Numbered from the stretch's first letter, positions 1 to 6,566 are shown. The stretch: DNA of 7,235 nucleotides from an uncultured Collinsella sp. (GCA_958443265.1 CAUCKA010000046.1:1-7235); one strand, 5' to 3'. The notes: generated by a model not told the origin, from the sequence alone. Numbers and translations are program-made.

Positions 1-53
1 CCCTCATTGTACTTGCCAAGATTGGCTATATAGACTTGCATATCATCAATCAT
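1..53 (-). CDS. ardA: ArdA-like antirestriction protein, N-terminal fragment (runs off left edge)
   Basis: Seen: reading leftward on the minus strand from an ATG at 53-51, the frame gives MIDDMQVYIANLGKYNEG before the window ends. The block VYIANLGKYNEG is the typical opening of ArdA-family proteins, which begin with a short beta strand followed by the NLGKYNEG segment. A good ribosome binding site (AGGAAGTG on the minus strand, around 62-69) precedes the ATG, and a TACAAT box at 82-77 could be a -10 element. Known: ArdA proteins are acidic DNA mimics that bind and inhibit type I restriction enzymes. They are carried by conjugative transposons (for example Tn916 orf18) and plasmids, protecting incoming DNA. 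Inferred: the DNA left of the window belongs to a mobile element. Only 17 complete codons are visible, so the call rests on a short but characteristic motif. Confidence 0.72.
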   Translation of the reverse strand, partial: MIDDMQVYIANLGKYNE

Positions 54-135
54 AAGCGGTTCACTTCCTTTCACTCATTGTATTCATAAAATCTGCCATG
101 CACACATAAGAAATGTTCTGATGTTTTTTTCATAT
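1..135. mobile_element. Probable end of an integrated mobile element (boundary near 124-136)
   Basis: Seen: bases 1-120 are about 38% GC by hand count, while the sequence from about 140 onward is about 60%. The segment holds the start of an ardA-like gene pointing away from the chromosome-type DNA, then about 70 bases with no convincing gene. A run of seven T at 124-130 lies at the changeover, and the residues matching the FAD-linked oxidase family start at codon 136-138. Known: Tn916- and Tn1549-type elements prefer T-rich/A-rich targets. Inferred: one terminus of such an element lies between about 100 and 136 and disrupts the oxidase gene. No integrase, terminal repeat or target duplication is visible, so the element type is not established. 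A chromosomal rearrangement or an assembly join could give the same picture. Confidence 0.5.
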
Positions 136-1437
136 CTGATCTCGGAGCTGCGTAAGCAGCTGAGCAAGAAGGTACTGCCGACCGCTGGTTGGGACCAGGC
201 ATCGCTTGAGGCCTACGAGGAGTTCCAAGAGTCCCCCGAGCAGTTCTTTCCCACCGATCCCACCGAGGCATCTGCCTGTCTGGGTGGCATGGCGGCATGC
301 AACGCCTCCGGCGCCCGCAGCTACGCTTACGGCCCCATGCGCCCGCATATCACGGGACTCCACGTCGCGCTGGCTGATGGCGATTTGCTTGAGCTTCAGC
401 GCGGCGAGGCTTTTGCCCAGGGCCGCCACCTGTCGCTCGTGACGGCAGAGGGCCGTACGCTCGAGCTCGATCTTCCCGGCTATACCATGCCCGAGACAAA
501 AAATGCCTCAGGCTATTTCGTTGCGGACGATATGGACGCCATCGACCTCTTTATCGGCGCGTGCGGCACGCTCGGCGTTATCACCGAGCTCGAGATTGCC
601 CTGCAGGCGGCGCCTGCGGTCGTTTGGGGTGTGAGTTGCTTTTTCGATAGCGAGGACAAGGCGGTGTCCTTTACCGATTCCGTGCGCCCTGTCCTGTCCC
701 ATGCGGCTGCCATCGAGTACTTCGATGCTGGCGCCCTGGATATTCTACGTCGCCAGCGCGAGCAGTCGACGGCGTTTGCCTCGCTGCCGGCGCTCGACGA
801 CGAGGCAAAGGTCTGTGTCTACGTGGAGCTTGACTGCGACGACGAGGCGCAGGCGACCGAGGAGCTGTACCACCTGGGATGGGTTTTGGAGCTTGCGGGC
901 GGCCGCGACGATGCGACATGGGTCGCGCGCACCGAAGTCGATCGCGAATGCCAGCGGTTTTTCCGCCACGCGGTCCCCGAGAGTGTCAACATGCTCGTTG
1001 ACGAGCGTCGCCGCACCGACCCCACCATTACCAAGCTGGGATCGGATATGTCGGTGCCCAATGCACGCCTTGCCGATGTCGTGGTCCTCTATCGCCGCAC
1101 GCTGGCCGAAAGCGGGCTTGAGTCTGCTGCCTGGGGACACATCGGGAACAACCATCTGCATGTGAACATCCTGCCGCGCGATGCGCAAGACTACCGTCGT
1201 GGTGGAGAACTCTTTGCCCAGTGGGCTTCCGAGGTCACGGCCATGGGCGGTGCCGTTTCTGCTGAGCACGGCGTCGGCAAGATCAAGGCGGGCTTCTTGG
1301 AGACGATGTACGGCCACGAGGCCATGGTCGAGTCGGCGCATCTCAAACTCCAGCTCGATCCTGCCGGCCAGCTGGGTCGCGGCAACCTGTTTACGGAGAA
1401 GCTCTTGGATGAGCTCGTCCAGAAAGGGGGCGCGTGA
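121..1437 (+). CDS. FAD-linked oxidase (lactate/glycolate dehydrogenase type), 5'-truncated, probably non-functional
   Basis: The family oxidises 2-hydroxyacids such as D-lactate or glycolate with FAD. Seen: 438 codons from ATG 121. Residues 41-71 (QFFPTDPTEAS, then GGMAACNASGARSYAYG) match the second half of the PCMH-type FAD-binding domain, and KNASGYFV plus GACGTLGVITELEI close that domain. The C-terminal FAD-oxidase domain carries H340, H347, E382 and H383, the usual metal/substrate site (HIGNNHLH and SAEHGVGK). Oddity: family members normally have about 100 further N-terminal residues with the glycine-rich loop that holds the FAD pyrophosphate. Here homology starts at about residue 6 (LISELRKQL), which in intact proteins follows that loop. 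The ATG has no clear ribosome binding site, and the DNA before it is AT-rich and unrelated. The gene is therefore best read as a 3' remnant that might still be translated. Its stop overlaps the etfB start (GTGA), so the intact form was the first gene of an Etf operon. The exact substrate cannot be told from sequence; lactate is favoured by the Etf partnership. Confidence 0.85.
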   Translation: MFFSYLISELRKQLSKKVLPTAGWDQASLEAYEEFQESPEQFFPTDPTEASACLGGMAACNASGARSYAYGPMRPHITGLHVALADGDLLELQRGEAFAQGRHLSLVTAEGRTLELDLPGYTMPETKNASGYFVADDMDAIDLFIGACGTLGVITELEIALQAAPAVVWGVSCFFDSEDKAVSFTDSVRPVLSHAAAIEYFDAGALDILRRQREQSTAFASLPALDDEAKVCVYVELDCDDEAQATEELYHLGWVLELAGGRDDATWVARTEVDRECQRFFRHAVPESVNMLVDERRRTDPTITKLGSDMSVPNARLADVVVLYRRTLAESGLESAAWGHIGNNHLHVNILPRDAQDYRRGGELFAQWASEVTAMGGAVSAEHGVGKIKAGFLETMYGHEAMVESAHLKLQLDPAGQLGRGNLFTEKLLDELVQKGGA

Positions 1438-2255
1438 AGATGAGTGATTTTCATATGGTGGTGTGCGTCAAGGCGGTGCCCGGAAGCACCGAGGTCAAGA
1501 TGGACCCCAAGACCAATACTATCGTGCGTGATGGCAAGCAGGCGGTCGTTAATCCCTTCGATGCAAGTGCTCTCGAATGTGCGCTAGCGCTGAAGGACGA
1601 CTTTATCGGCTTTGGCATGGACGTGCGTGTGACGGTGGTGTCGATGGGCATCCCCGCGACCGAATCGCTGCTGCGCGACTGCATCGCCCGCGGTGCCGAC
1701 GACGCGCTGCTGCTGACCGATCGCGCCTTTGCGGGCGCCGATACCCTAGCCACCACCTATGCCCTCAAATGCGGCATCGAGGCACTCGATGAGGACTTTG
1801 ACCTGCTCATCTGCGGCAAGATGGCAGTGGACGGCGATACGGCCCAGATCGGCCCCGAGCTGGCCGGCGCCTTTGGGGTCCCCTGCGTGACCGACGTGAG
1901 CTGTGTGCAGAGCGCGGGATTTACGACGTGTGGCTCGCTGGCGCTCGTTCACGGCTGCGATGCCGGCGAGGAGACGGTGTACCTGGAGATGCCGTGTGCG
2001 ATGACGACCGCCAAGGAGATTGGCCAGCTGCGCATGCCGAGTATTGCCGGTATTCGCGCGGCCGAGGATGCAGACGTGCGTGTGGCCAGCGCTGCCGACG
2101 TAAACGCCGATCCCTCGCGTTGCGGCCTTGCCGGATCACCGACGCAGGTCGTGCGCTCGTTTGTGCCCGACCGTGACCAAACGTGCGAGGCCGTTGAGGG
2201 AACGGCGTCCGAGCAGGCGGTAAAACTTGCCAAGATTATTGAGGGGATGGCATAG
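1434..2255 (+). CDS. etfB: Electron transfer flavoprotein, beta subunit
   Basis: EtfB pairs with EtfA in the cytoplasm to form an FAD-containing electron carrier that takes or gives electrons to a partner dehydrogenase. Seen: 273 residues, normal for the family. The N-terminus (VVCVKAVPGSTEVKMD) is the standard EtfB opening, RGADDALLLTDRAFAGADT is the conserved central strand-loop, and DGDTAQIGP at about 133-141 is the EtfB nucleotide-binding signature. The start is taken as GTG 1434, which overlaps the upstream stop as GTGA and has AAAGGGGG five bases before it; ATG 1440 is nearly as good. It is followed with no gap by etfA. Known: EtfB of bifurcating or confurcating complexes has a second FAD in place of AMP and binds NAD(H). 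The RAFAGADT segment resembles that of clostridial bifurcating EtfBs, but this judgement is from memory rather than an alignment. Confidence 0.95.
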   Translation: MKMSDFHMVVCVKAVPGSTEVKMDPKTNTIVRDGKQAVVNPFDASALECALALKDDFIGFGMDVRVTVVSMGIPATESLLRDCIARGADDALLLTDRAFAGADTLATTYALKCGIEALDEDFDLLICGKMAVDGDTAQIGPELAGAFGVPCVTDVSCVQSAGFTTCGSLALVHGCDAGEETVYLEMPCAMTTAKEIGQLRMPSIAGIRAAEDADVRVASAADVNADPSRCGLAGSPTQVVRSFVPDRDQTCEAVEGTASEQAVKLAKIIEGMA

Positions 2256-3461
2256 ATGAGCGGGCTGATTATCGATAGCGAAGCCTGTATCGGCTGCGGT
2301 CGCTGCGTTCGCGCCTGCGCCTCGGGCGGCATTGTGGTGGAGGGTGAGCGCCCCAATCGCTGTGCCCGCGTAACCGACGGCTGTATCCTGTGCGGTGGGT
2401 GCGTCGACGCCTGCCCCGTCAACGCCATCTCGATTGAGCGCGACGAGGCCGCCGGCGCGGCAGACCTTGACGCATATCGAGACATCTGGATCTTCGTGCA
2501 GACTGACGAGCACGATGCCGTTGCATCCGTGGCCTTCGAGCTCATGGGCAAGGGGCGCGAGCTTGCCGATGCCCGCGGCTGCCGTCTGGTGGCACTGGTC
2601 GGCATGAGCCCCGAGGGCTCACTCGGGGACCTGGAGCATCTGATTTGCGCCGGTGCGGACGAAGTTCTGGTCTGTCGTGACGAGCGCCTGCGTCAGAACG
2701 ACGCGGAGGTCTACGCTCGCTTGATCTGCGATTTGGTAGCCGAGCGCAAGCCCGAGGCCATTCTGTACGGCGCGACCGCCTTTGGTCGCGAGCTGGCGCC
2801 CGGTGTGGCCGTGCGCTTGCAGACGGGTCTTACGGCCGATTGCACGGTGCTTTCTATGGATACGGAGACGGGTCTGCTGCAGCAGACGCGCCCGGCGTTT
2901 GGCGGCAACCTGATGGCCACCATTATCTGCCCCAACCACCGTCCTCAGATGGCAACGGTGCGCCCCGGCATCTTTAAGGCGCCCGAGTTTGACTATAGCC
3001 GCTCCGGCACGATTACCCAGGTAGTGCTTGCGGATGACGTTAAGGCCCGCGTCGAGATCTCGATTCCCGCCGAGGAGTGGGGACAGCAGGCCTCAATTGC
3101 CGATGCCGAGCGTCTGGTCGTGGTGGGCCGCGGCATCGGCTCCAAGAAGAATCTGCCCCTGATGCGAAAGCTCGCCGATGCCCTGGGTGCCGAGCTTGGT
3201 TGCACGCGTCCCATTGTGGAGGCAGGCTGGTTGGAGTATCGCCACCAAATTGGCCAGACGGGTGTATCGGTCTCGCCCAAGCTTCTCGTGAGTATCGGTG
3301 TTTCGGGCGCCATCCAGCATCTTGCCGGCATCGGTGGGGCGGAGTGCATTATCGCCATCAACGAGGACCCGGATGCCCCCATCTTTGGTGCTGCCCAGTA
3401 CAAGGTTGTCGGTGATGCCGTCGAGGTCGTCGAGGAGCTGCTGGCCCAGTTTGAGCGCTAG
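2256..3461 (+). CDS. etfA: Electron transfer flavoprotein, alpha subunit, with N-terminal 2x[4Fe-4S] ferredoxin domain
   Basis: EtfA holds the FAD that shuttles electrons between EtfB and the dehydrogenase. Seen: 401 residues, longer than the usual ~320 because of an N-terminal ferredoxin module of about 60 residues. Its cysteines C11, C14, C17, C21 and C43, C46, C49, C53 form two CxxCxxCxxxC motifs, the second ending in CP, for two [4Fe-4S] clusters. An EtfA N-terminal domain follows (about 70-260). The C-terminal FAD domain has GRGIGS at 291-296, QIGQTG at 331-336 and SGAIQHLAG from 350, with H355 matching the conserved FAD-contacting histidine. The ATG directly follows the etfB TAG, so the two are probably co-translated. 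Known: LctC of Acetobacterium woodii also has an N-terminal ferredoxin-like domain and works in a lactate dehydrogenase/EtfAB complex. Inferred: the extra clusters let this Etf exchange electrons with ferredoxin, fitting flavin-based electron confurcation. The stop interlocks with that of the convergent HD gene. Confidence 0.95.
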   Translation: MSGLIIDSEACIGCGRCVRACASGGIVVEGERPNRCARVTDGCILCGGCVDACPVNAISIERDEAAGAADLDAYRDIWIFVQTDEHDAVASVAFELMGKGRELADARGCRLVALVGMSPEGSLGDLEHLICAGADEVLVCRDERLRQNDAEVYARLICDLVAERKPEAILYGATAFGRELAPGVAVRLQTGLTADCTVLSMDTETGLLQQTRPAFGGNLMATIICPNHRPQMATVRPGIFKAPEFDYSRSGTITQVVLADDVKARVEISIPAEEWGQQASIADAERLVVVGRGIGSKKNLPLMRKLADALGAELGCTRPIVEAGWLEYRHQIGQTGVSVSPKLLVSIGVSGAIQHLAGIGGAECIIAINEDPDAPIFGAAQYKVVGDAVEVVEELLAQFER

Positions 3462-4270
3462 GCACGCGCCAGCCAGTCGCGCATCTCGTCCTTTAGGCGG
3501 CTCCAGGTTGCCTGCGTGGCGGGGTCGGTAAAGGGCCGCGTAATGCCAAAGGGCGCGTCGAGCAGGCGGTAGATATCGCCTTGCTCGCGCGCCAGCGCGC
3601 GGCTTGCCGGATAGACGAGCTCAAACATAAAGCAGATAAGCCCCACCAAGAAGTCGGCGGGCTCATCGCGCTCATCGCGCGCGACGCAGCGGTGCTCGTC
3701 AAAGGCGGTAAGCGCCGGTGTCGAGAAGTGGCTGGCGAGAAACGTGTCCTCATCCACCTTGAGGACGGTGTCGACGGTGCTGTCGGCGATGGTGCGCATA
3801 ATGTCGATCTTGTCGCCATCGCGCACGATGTCGCAGAAGCTCCGCGTGCGCTCGTCGAGCTGTGCGGGTAGACGGAAATCGCTGTGATAGGCGATGCTCG
3901 CTCGGATGAGCTCATCTTCTGCCGGGTCATCGATAAAGTCGCGGATGCTCATTACGGCGGGTGCATCGGCGGGATTCTCGCCAAAGAGGACCTCGATGCC
4001 CAGCACTGCATGGCTCATGCTCTCGGCGTCCTTAAAGGTGTCCCAGCGTCGCAGCTGCTCAAAGCGGCCCATATCGTGCAGCAGGCCGCAAAGCCATGCC
4101 AGGTCAATATCTTCTGACGACCAGCCCTGCTCGCGCGCTACGGCATCGCATGCCTCGGCCACGTGGTACGTATGCTCGATTTTGAGCGCGATGCGTGGGT
4201 TGGTGGCGTCGTAGGCATCGGTGTAGCTTTTGAAGGCCGCGCGCGCCCGGTCTCGATCGATAGCTGTCAT
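3458..4270 (-). CDS. HD-domain protein, predicted metal-dependent phosphohydrolase
   Basis: Seen: 270 residues with the HD superfamily pattern: H33/H36 in an early helix (KIEHTYHV), the HD pair at 65-66 in LCGLLHDMGRFEQ, further histidines H87 and H129, and a late aspartate at D151/D153 in RDGDKID. These are the residues that bind one or two metal ions in HD phosphohydrolases. No signal peptide or membrane segment is apparent, so it should be cytoplasmic. The start is ATG 4270 with AGGAAG five bases upstream on the minus strand. Known: the superfamily hydrolyses phosphate esters such as nucleotides, with widely varying substrates. Stand-alone HD proteins of this kind are usually uncharacterised, so no substrate is proposed. 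It is transcribed divergently from azlC across a 57-base gap and converges on etfA, so it is likely a single-gene unit with no evident functional link to either neighbour. Confidence 0.85.
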   Translation of the reverse strand: MTAIDRDRARAAFKSYTDAYDATNPRIALKIEHTYHVAEACDAVAREQGWSSEDIDLAWLCGLLHDMGRFEQLRRWDTFKDAESMSHAVLGIEVLFGENPADAPAVMSIRDFIDDPAEDELIRASIAYHSDFRLPAQLDERTRSFCDIVRDGDKIDIMRTIADSTVDTVLKVDEDTFLASHFSTPALTAFDEHRCVARDERDEPADFLVGLICFMFELVYPASRALAREQGDIYRLLDAPFGITRPFTDPATQATWSRLKDEMRDWLARA

Positions 4271-4275
4271 AATGA

Positions 4276-4281
4276 CTTCCT
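4276..4281 (-). promoter_or_regulatory. Ribosome binding site of the HD-domain gene
   Basis: On the minus strand AGGAAG lies five bases before ATG 4270. It is the only good match in the short divergent gap and fixes that start. Confidence 0.6.
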
Positions 4282-4301
4282 AAAAAGTTGTGTCTTTCGA
4301 T

Positions 4302-4337
4302 CCGGTGGCAATTGTAGGTGAACTTTATTGCCACCGG
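4302..4337. repeat. Perfect 11-bp inverted repeat over the azlC translation start
   Basis: Seen: CCGGTGGCAAT at 4302-4312 is exactly complementary to ATTGCCACCGG at 4327-4337, with a 14-base loop at 4313-4326. The loop contains AGGTGA (4316-4321), the best ribosome binding site for azlC, and the right arm contains the TTG start codon at 4328-4330. It sits between the HD gene and azlC, which read away from each other. It has no T-run after it and no gene ends into it, so a terminator is unlikely. It could be a palindromic operator for a repressor acting on one or both genes, or an RNA hairpin that hides the azlC start. If azlC starts instead at ATG 4397, the repeat lies wholly in the leader. 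Confidence 0.7.
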
Positions 4338-5089
4338 TTGATATTTCTGCTGCGTTGCAAGGCGCGCTGCAGACGACTTACCAGAATGGGAGTGGCATGG
4401 TCCTTAGGATCTTTAAAATCGTCTGGCCAGTGATGCTTACCTATGTTGCAATAGGCGCGCCGTGCGGAATGATCATGGGGCAGACGGGAATGGAGCCCTG
4501 GATGGTCTTTGCTCTGAGCAGCACGTTTGTGACGGGCAGCGGCCAGTTTATGATCTGCAATCTTTGGCTGGCGGGCGTACCGGCACCTTCGATTATCGCT
4601 AGCGTCGCCGCCATCTCCTCGCGCTTCGCTCTTTACTCGGCATCGATCGCACCCCATCTGGCGGGCGCCTCGAAGCGTCAGACGCTGGCTGTTGCCGCGA
4701 CGCTCACCGAGGAGGCATACGGCATCTCGCTTGCCAAGCTGGTTGAGGGGGAGGATTGGGGCCCGCGCGAATCCTTCGTGCTCAACGTGATCCTCATCGC
4801 GACATGGGGCGCTTCGTGCACGATGGGTGCCATCGTCGGTGCCGTTGTCGATGTTCCCACCGCTATTGCGAGTTTCGTCTGCACGTCGCTCTTTATCTGT
4901 CTACTCTTTTCGCAGCGGCTGTCGCGCGGCAACGTTGTCGCGGCGGTTTCGGGCGCGGTGTCCGTCGCCGTATGCAAGTTCTTGGGCCTCACGAATATTG
5001 CCGTGCCGGCAAGCGTCGTGGTCGGCATTGCCATTGCGCTGGCGTGCGATGCTGTATTAGACGGAAGAGGTGCCCGCGATGCCCGTTAA
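4328..5089 (+). CDS. azlC: AzlC family branched-chain amino acid export permease subunit
   Basis: AzlC is the large membrane subunit of the AzlCD exporter of branched-chain amino acids and analogues. Seen: 253 residues, normal for the family. The protein is strongly hydrophobic with several membrane segments (roughly 30-50, 57-80, 135-160, 163-185 and 192-245). The first segment has IGAPCGMIMGQTG, and TFVTGSGQFMICNLWLAG and SSRFALYSASIAPHL follow; these are the positions where AzlC proteins carry their G.aQF and R..ly..s signatures. The start is uncertain: TTG 4328 has AGGTGA six bases upstream but lies in an inverted repeat, while ATG 4397 (residue 24) has GGGAG close before it and leaves out a 23-residue hydrophilic lead. 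azlD overlaps its 3' end. Known: in Bacillus subtilis azlBCD is controlled by the Lrp-like AzlB; no such regulator is visible here. Confidence 0.9.
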   Translation: MPPVDISAALQGALQTTYQNGSGMVLRIFKIVWPVMLTYVAIGAPCGMIMGQTGMEPWMVFALSSTFVTGSGQFMICNLWLAGVPAPSIIASVAAISSRFALYSASIAPHLAGASKRQTLAVAATLTEEAYGISLAKLVEGEDWGPRESFVLNVILIATWGASCTMGAIVGAVVDVPTAIASFVCTSLFICLLFSQRLSRGNVVAAVSGAVSVAVCKFLGLTNIAVPASVVVGIAIALACDAVLDGRGARDAR

Positions 5090-5402
5090 CGAGTTCTTGG
5101 TTCTGTGGCTGTCGTCGTGGGCTGCTATCGCGTTCTTTCGCATCGCGCCGGCGTTTGCCTTGCGCGGGAGAACGCTGTCGCCCCGCATTACCGAGGCCCT
5201 GGGTTATATCCCGCCCGCTGCCTTTGCCGCGCTGGTCGCCAACGACTTGGTGAGCCCCGGGGCGTTCGACGCGGGACTCTGGCCTGCCTTGGTTCCCTGG
5301 ATTGCGGCTGCCGGCGTCGTGGTGGTGGCAATCAGGACAAAGTCGATGTTGTGGTGCTGTGTTTCGGGCATCGTGCTCTATATCGTTTTGAGCCTCGTAT
5401 AA
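5079..5402 (+). CDS. azlD: AzlD family branched-chain amino acid transport subunit
   Basis: AzlD is the small membrane partner of AzlC. Seen: 107 residues from ATG 5079, the usual length, with about four membrane segments: an N-terminal one (FLVLWLSSWAAIAFF), one around GYIPPAAFAALVAND, one around PWIAAAGVVVVAI, and a C-terminal one (CCVSGIVLYIVLSLV). The pattern F-R-I-A-P-A-F, then ALRGRTLSPRITEALGYIPP, is the family's conserved R..P and P.AV-type region, and IRTKSMLW is the typical basic loop. ATG 5079 is chosen because GGAAGAGG at 5063-5070 stands eight bases before it; GTG 5070 in the same frame is possible. The reading frame overlaps the end of azlC by 11 bases, indicating translational coupling and a two-subunit complex. 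No strong terminator follows. Confidence 0.9.
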   Translation: MPVNEFLVLWLSSWAAIAFFRIAPAFALRGRTLSPRITEALGYIPPAAFAALVANDLVSPGAFDAGLWPALVPWIAAAGVVVVAIRTKSMLWCCVSGIVLYIVLSLV

Positions 5403-5483
5403 GAGCGGGACACGTTTAGCATCCCGGCCAACGAATCCAATTTTTCACCGAGCTGGTCTATTTCTTCTGGTACCATGGTCAAA

Positions 5484-5499
5484 CTTTACTGTAGCAAAG
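5484..5499. promoter_or_regulatory. Imperfect palindrome upstream of kdgT, possible operator
   Basis: Seen: CTTTACT GT AGCAAAG, 16 bases with one mismatched pair, about 45 bases before the kdgT start in the azlD-kdgT gap. Known: kdgT genes are often under control of a sugar-acid repressor such as KdgR. The sequence does not match a motif I recognise, and no regulator gene is present, so the role is a guess. Confidence 0.25.
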
Positions 5500-5543
5500 C
5501 GTGACGTGGGCTTTTGTACCCCGTCAGCGGAAATGGGGGTTTC

Positions 5544-6566
5544 ATGGCACAGGAAGCGACCGCCAACGAGCAAAAGAAATTCAAGGTCCCGCGCATCCCG
5601 GGCGACATCATGATCTATCCGATGATCGTCGGTCTTTTGCTCAACACCTTCTGCCCGCAGGTTTTTGAGATCGGCGGCTTCTTTACGGCTGCCTGCCGCG
5701 GTGGCTCCAATACCATCGTCGCCGCGATCCTGCTGTTTGTGGGCGCCGGCATCAGCTTTAAGTCCACGCCGGGTGCCATCAAGACCGGTATCGTCGTGCT
5801 GATCCCCAAGCTGGTCGTCGCAGCGGCTCTCGGCCTGGGCGTGGCATATTTCTTTAACGACAACTTCCTGGGTCTGAGCTCCGTGTCTATCATCGGCGGC
5901 ATCACGTTTTGCAACATGGCGCTCTATACGGGCATCATGGGCGAGTTCGGCGATGAGTCCGAGCAGGGCGCCGTCGGTATCCTGTTCTTTACGGCCGGCC
6001 CCGCCGTCACGATGATCATCCTCGGTGTTTCCGGCCTCGCCAACATTCCCATTGGCACCATTATCGGCTCCATCTTGCCACTCGTTATTGGCATGGTTCT
6101 GGGCAACCTGTTCCCGTTTATCAAGAACCTGCTGGTTCCCGGTGCCAATCCCGCGATTGCCGTCATCGGATTTCAGCTCGGTGCGTCCATGAGCCTGTCG
6201 AGCTTTATCACCGGCGGTATTTCCGGCATCTTGCTGGGCCTTGTCACGCTGTTTGTCGTCGGTCCCATCACCTTTGCGTTCGAGCGTCTGTGCGGCGGCA
6301 ATGGCAAGGCCGCTGTGGCTTGCTCCACCATTGCCGGCACGGCTATGACCACACCGGTTGCCCTCGCCGAGGTCGCACCGCGTTACGCCGAGCTTGCGCC
6401 CACCGCGTACGCTCAGATCGCCACCGCCGTTATCATCACGGCGATCATGGCTCCGATTCTGACTGGCTGGGTCGACAAGAAGTTCTGCCAAGGCAAGGAG
6501 GATCTGTCGCCTGTCGGTGTCGAGGCCATCGAGGAGGCCGTCGCGACTGACATCGATGGCGAGTAG
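5544..6566 (+). CDS. kdgT: 2-keto-3-deoxygluconate permease (KdgT family)
   Basis: KdgT imports 2-keto-3-deoxygluconate, a breakdown product of pectin and other uronic-acid polymers, across the cytoplasmic membrane by cation symport. Seen: 340 residues from ATG 5544, close to the family's ~330, with about ten membrane segments. It matches the E. coli protein as remembered along its whole length: VPRIPGDIMIYPMIVG at the start (compare IEKIPGGMMLVPLFLG), GGITFCNMALYTGIMGEFGDESEQGA in the middle, GPAVTMIILGVSGLA, SILPLVIGMVLGNL, and near the end GTAMTTPVALAEVAP plus ATAVIITAIMAPILT. The start is ATG 5544, with GGGGG six bases upstream; a TTG 30 bases earlier would add ten residues lacking family similarity. 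It stands alone between azlD and a terminator-like hairpin. No KDG kinase or aldolase is in view, so the substrate rests on family membership alone. Confidence 0.93.
   Translation: MAQEATANEQKKFKVPRIPGDIMIYPMIVGLLLNTFCPQVFEIGGFFTAACRGGSNTIVAAILLFVGAGISFKSTPGAIKTGIVVLIPKLVVAAALGLGVAYFFNDNFLGLSSVSIIGGITFCNMALYTGIMGEFGDESEQGAVGILFFTAGPAVTMIILGVSGLANIPIGTIIGSILPLVIGMVLGNLFPFIKNLLVPGANPAIAVIGFQLGASMSLSSFITGGISGILLGLVTLFVVGPITFAFERLCGGNGKAAVACSTIAGTAMTTPVALAEVAPRYAELAPTAYAQIATAVIITAIMAPILTGWVDKKFCQGKEDLSPVGVEAIEEAVATDIDGE

Noticed and set aside
1..120. Plus-strand promoter in the element end that might drive the truncated oxidase and etfBA
   Set aside because: TATATA- and TTGCCA-like boxes are present, but no pair has acceptable spacing, so no promoter is claimed.
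745..1341. Minus-strand open frame of 198 codons inside the FAD-linked oxidase
   Set aside because: It is antisense to well-conserved oxidase motifs (HIGNNHLH, SAEHGVGK region), has no ribosome binding site and shows no family resemblance.
1949..2605. Minus-strand open frame of 218 codons across the etfB/etfA junction
   Set aside because: It is serine-, alanine- and arginine-rich low-complexity sequence antisense to two clear Etf genes, a typical GC-rich shadow.
5406..5445. Possible terminator after azlD (CGGGA/TCCCG with a T5 run later)
   Set aside because: The stem is only five pairs with an 11-base loop, and the T-run begins about 14 bases after the stem, so it does not form a convincing intrinsic terminator.
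5514..5543. Upstream TTG start for kdgT adding ten residues
   Set aside because: The added residues have no counterpart in the family, and ATG 5544 has a purine-rich GGGGG ribosome binding site at proper spacing.
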